From the NCBI GenBank assembly GCA_964567785.1, contig CAZMOK010000041.1:1-23812 (forward strand): DNA of 23,812 bases, given 5' to 3'. How positions within the stretch are numbered: position 1 is the first letter of the stretch; each line of letters begins with the position of its first letter. The stretch comes from CAZMOK01 sp964567785. Lineage in GTDB: Bacteria > Bacteroidota > Bacteroidia > Bacteroidales > JAGOPY01. The position numbers and the translations under genes are program-made. Positions 22,155-23,812 of the stretch are shown here, one piece after another. The notes beneath the pieces are model-generated. The model was not told the DNA's origin, searched no databases, and saw only the letters and a list, made by a program, of their open reading frames with translations.

Positions 22155-23812
22155 GGCAAATCCCAGGTTTCTTTTACTTCCCAGTTAGGCCTCAGGTTGA
22201 GTGACGAAGGATAGAAGTAAACCTTTTCGGGCTGCAGGTTCAGTTTGTAATTACCTGTATCCCATTGCCCGTTGCGGTTTCTATCGTGCATAGCCTTTAC
22301 CGTGTAATTACCCGGCTCAATAAGCGGGTACGACAGCACTGAGTCGCTCTTTACCACCACTTCATCCAGTGTTCCACCGTCTTCCCCCTTTATGTGAATA
22401 AGATATTGATGGTTACTTTCAGAACTGACTATAAGCTCAAGCTTTCCGTATTCGCTTTGCTTTAAGGTATTGAATCTAACAACGGTGGTATCATGGCTTA
22501 TGCCGTAAATATCGGTGAAGGTTGAATCGGGTATGAAAAGCGTGTAGGTTTCCTCCTGCCTCCAGTTATATTCTATCAAACCCTTGCGATTGACCGGTCC
22601 TTTAAGTGAAAGTGAAAAATCAAGTGTATCTTTTCTGTCGTACAGGATCATCCCGGATGTGTCGAAACTTTCTACAGGCCTTGAAAACCCCAGCTTCAGA
22701 GGCCGGAAATAATCAATTGTCCGTCCCTGTGCGTCAAGCCTGATCTTTAAATTCTCCTTTTCCTCTTGCTGTTTCTTTTCACGTCTCGTTTCAAAGCCTG
22801 TTTTGAATATCAGCCTGACTGTGTCATGTTCCATTTGCTTCTCGTGTACTTTCAGTGTGAGTGTATCAGGATTGAATCCGGTCATCCAGAATGTGAGTGT
22901 ATCCCCGTTTTCATCGGGTTCTTTCAGGAACCAGTTTGTTATTGTTGTATCAGGTTCCAAAATGGTTAAACCTAGACTGTCGGGGGGATATCTGAAAGAA
23001 AGAACGAAATGGTTGCTGTCTTTAACGTTTGCCGAAAGAAGACTTTGGGCTGAGTCGATTTCGGTAAAAAGATTGAGCGTATAGAAGTTTTCAGGTTTGC
23101 TGACAGGCTTTTTAACTATTTCAAGGCTGTCGGAACCTATCGTCGTATCGGATGAAACCACTGTATCCAACCTGAACATATATTCGGGTTTGACCAGCGA
23201 ATCGAGGAAAGCAATACTTTCGTTGGGAAGGTCATAAATATAATTGGCATTGTTATCTGCCAGTGCGAATATTTTATAGGGCCTGTCTTTCAGATTGTTC
23301 AGACTGAACTCCCCCGTTTCGGTTGTTTTTGTTGTACTTAATGGTCTCACATAAAGCGGGAGGGAATCAAGCGGGATTGTATCATTTGTGTTGAGGTAAA
23401 GCATTACCAGGATGCTTTCCACAGGACTTTGGGTGAAAGCATCGACGACCTGGCCTGTCAACGAGAGTGAATCGATCTCATCGCCGGTTGAAAGCACATA
23501 CTCAAAATTCGACCTGGGGTTTTTTTCGGTAATGTCAACGATGGCATCCCCGAAGTAGATAGTATAGGTGGTGTTTGGCTGCAGGTCTTCCTGGAAACTG
23601 ACCTGTACACTTTTGCCCCTCACCCGGGTATCGGGAAATTTTTCAAGAGGGGGAGAAATGAACATCTCTTTCCTGGGGTTCTCGAGGTTTACAAACTCGT
23701 TGAAGGTAACGGAGAACCCGTCACTGTTGAAATTGGTCGAATAATTAGGAGGTTCTGCTTCCACCGGTTCCGGTGGTTCCTGGTCCTCCGGTCCGCCTGT
23801 AGGCATGACCGG
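22151..23812 (-). CDS. Ig-like domain lipoprotein of Bacteroidota (5' end outside window)
   Basis: At least 553 residues, open to the window edge. The stretch MPTGGPEDQEPP at the visible start is the signature that in homologues follows a lipoprotein signal peptide and cysteine, so this Met is internal and the real start lies beyond 23812. An Ig-like (SbsA/Big_5-type) domain covers roughly the first 110 residues (NPRKEMFISPP, QPNTTYTIYFGDAIVD). A carboxypeptidase-regulatory-like beta domain follows (LTGQVVDAFTQSPVESILVMLY). Further beta-rich segments continue to the C-terminal DRNRNGQWDTGNYKLNLQPE, which resembles a calcium-binding-like loop. Acidic and Thr/Ser-rich composition fits a cell-surface or periplasmic protein. 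Function is unknown; such genes are widespread in Bacteroidota. Tail-to-tail overlap of 4 bp with the ArsR-type gene. Confidence 0.85.
   Translation of the reverse strand, partial: PVMPTGGPEDQEPPEPVEAEPPNYSTNFNSDGFSVTFNEFVNLENPRKEMFISPPLEKFPDTRVRGKSVQVSFQEDLQPNTTYTIYFGDAIVDITEKNPRSNFEYVLSTGDEIDSLSLTGQVVDAFTQSPVESILVMLYLNTNDTIPLDSLPLYVRPLSTTKTTETGEFSLNNLKDRPYKIFALADNNANYIYDLPNESIAFLDSLVKPEYMFRLDTVVSSDTTIGSDSLEIVKKPVSKPENFYTLNLFTEIDSAQSLLSANVKDSNHFVLSFRYPPDSLGLTILEPDTTITNWFLKEPDENGDTLTFWMTGFNPDTLTLKVHEKQMEHDTVRLIFKTGFETRREKKQQEEKENLKIRLDAQGRTIDYFRPLKLGFSRPVESFDTSGMILYDRKDTLDFSLSLKGPVNRKGLIEYNWRQEETYTLFIPDSTFTDIYGISHDTTVVRFNTLKQSEYGKLELIVSSESNHQYLIHIKGEDGGTLDEVVVKSDSVLSYPLIEPGNYTVKAMHDRNRNGQWDTGNYKLNLQPEKVYFYPSSLNLRPNWEVKETWDLP

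Noticed and set aside
23804..23806. ATG at 23806 as the true start of the Ig-like protein
   Set aside because: It sits inside the conserved PTGGPED region that in homologues follows a lipoprotein signal peptide, and the frame stays open to the window edge.

Overview
The window looks like a chromosomal contig from an anaerobic or microaerophilic member of the Bacteroidota, probably Bacteroidales-like. The evidence is: promoter cores of the form TAnnTTTG in front of many genes, A-rich leaders with few Shine-Dalgarno sites, a lipoprotein-type Ig-like protein carrying the PTGGPED..PP signature, and protein sequences of Bacteroidota type (MutS, FolC, SpoU methylase, GYDIA-type GHMP kinase). A tungsten-type aldehyde:ferredoxin oxidoreductase argues for anaerobic metabolism, while a nickel superoxide dismutase argues for exposure to oxygen. 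No rRNA, tRNA, CRISPR or transposon was seen. One 100-N assembly gap lies at 8461-8560.

Region 1 (1-7103) is a metal and aldehyde locus. On the minus strand, an orphan ModE-type DNA-binding protein (2684-3067) is followed by an ALDH7-family aldehyde dehydrogenase (1074-2621) and a secreted protein with a molybdopterin-oxidoreductase-like fold (22-1038). A secreted nickel superoxide dismutase (3221-3712) runs the other way. Next comes a 719-residue aldehyde:ferredoxin oxidoreductase (3864-6023, minus), divergent from a ThiF/MoeB-like plus ThiS/MoaD-like pair (6264-7103), a plausible dedicated sulfur-supply module for the pterin cofactor. The same 24-bp dyad (9-bp half-sites of form CG[A/T]TATG[T/C]A separated by 6 bp) occurs once over the predicted start of the modE-like transcript and once in the oxidoreductase/thiF intergenic region. 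This suggests one regulon.

Region 2 (7104-13360) is mostly housekeeping: folC and mutS on the minus strand, separated by a heptamer tandem array containing the assembly gap; then a SpoU/TrmH RNA methyltransferase overlapping a RecD-like helicase on the plus strand.

Region 3 (13487-18986) is a five-gene mevalonate cluster: type 2 isopentenyl diphosphate isomerase, class II HMG-CoA reductase, GYDIA GHMP kinase (a candidate for the phosphomevalonate kinase step), diphosphomevalonate decarboxylase and mevalonate kinase. HMG-CoA synthase and thiolase are not in the window.

Region 4 (19029-23812) holds rlmN and adenine deaminase in tandem, a small ArsR-type regulator, and an Ig-like domain protein on the minus strand that runs off the right edge.

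Three intergenic spaces carry tandem repeats with different unit sequences but the same 7-bp period.
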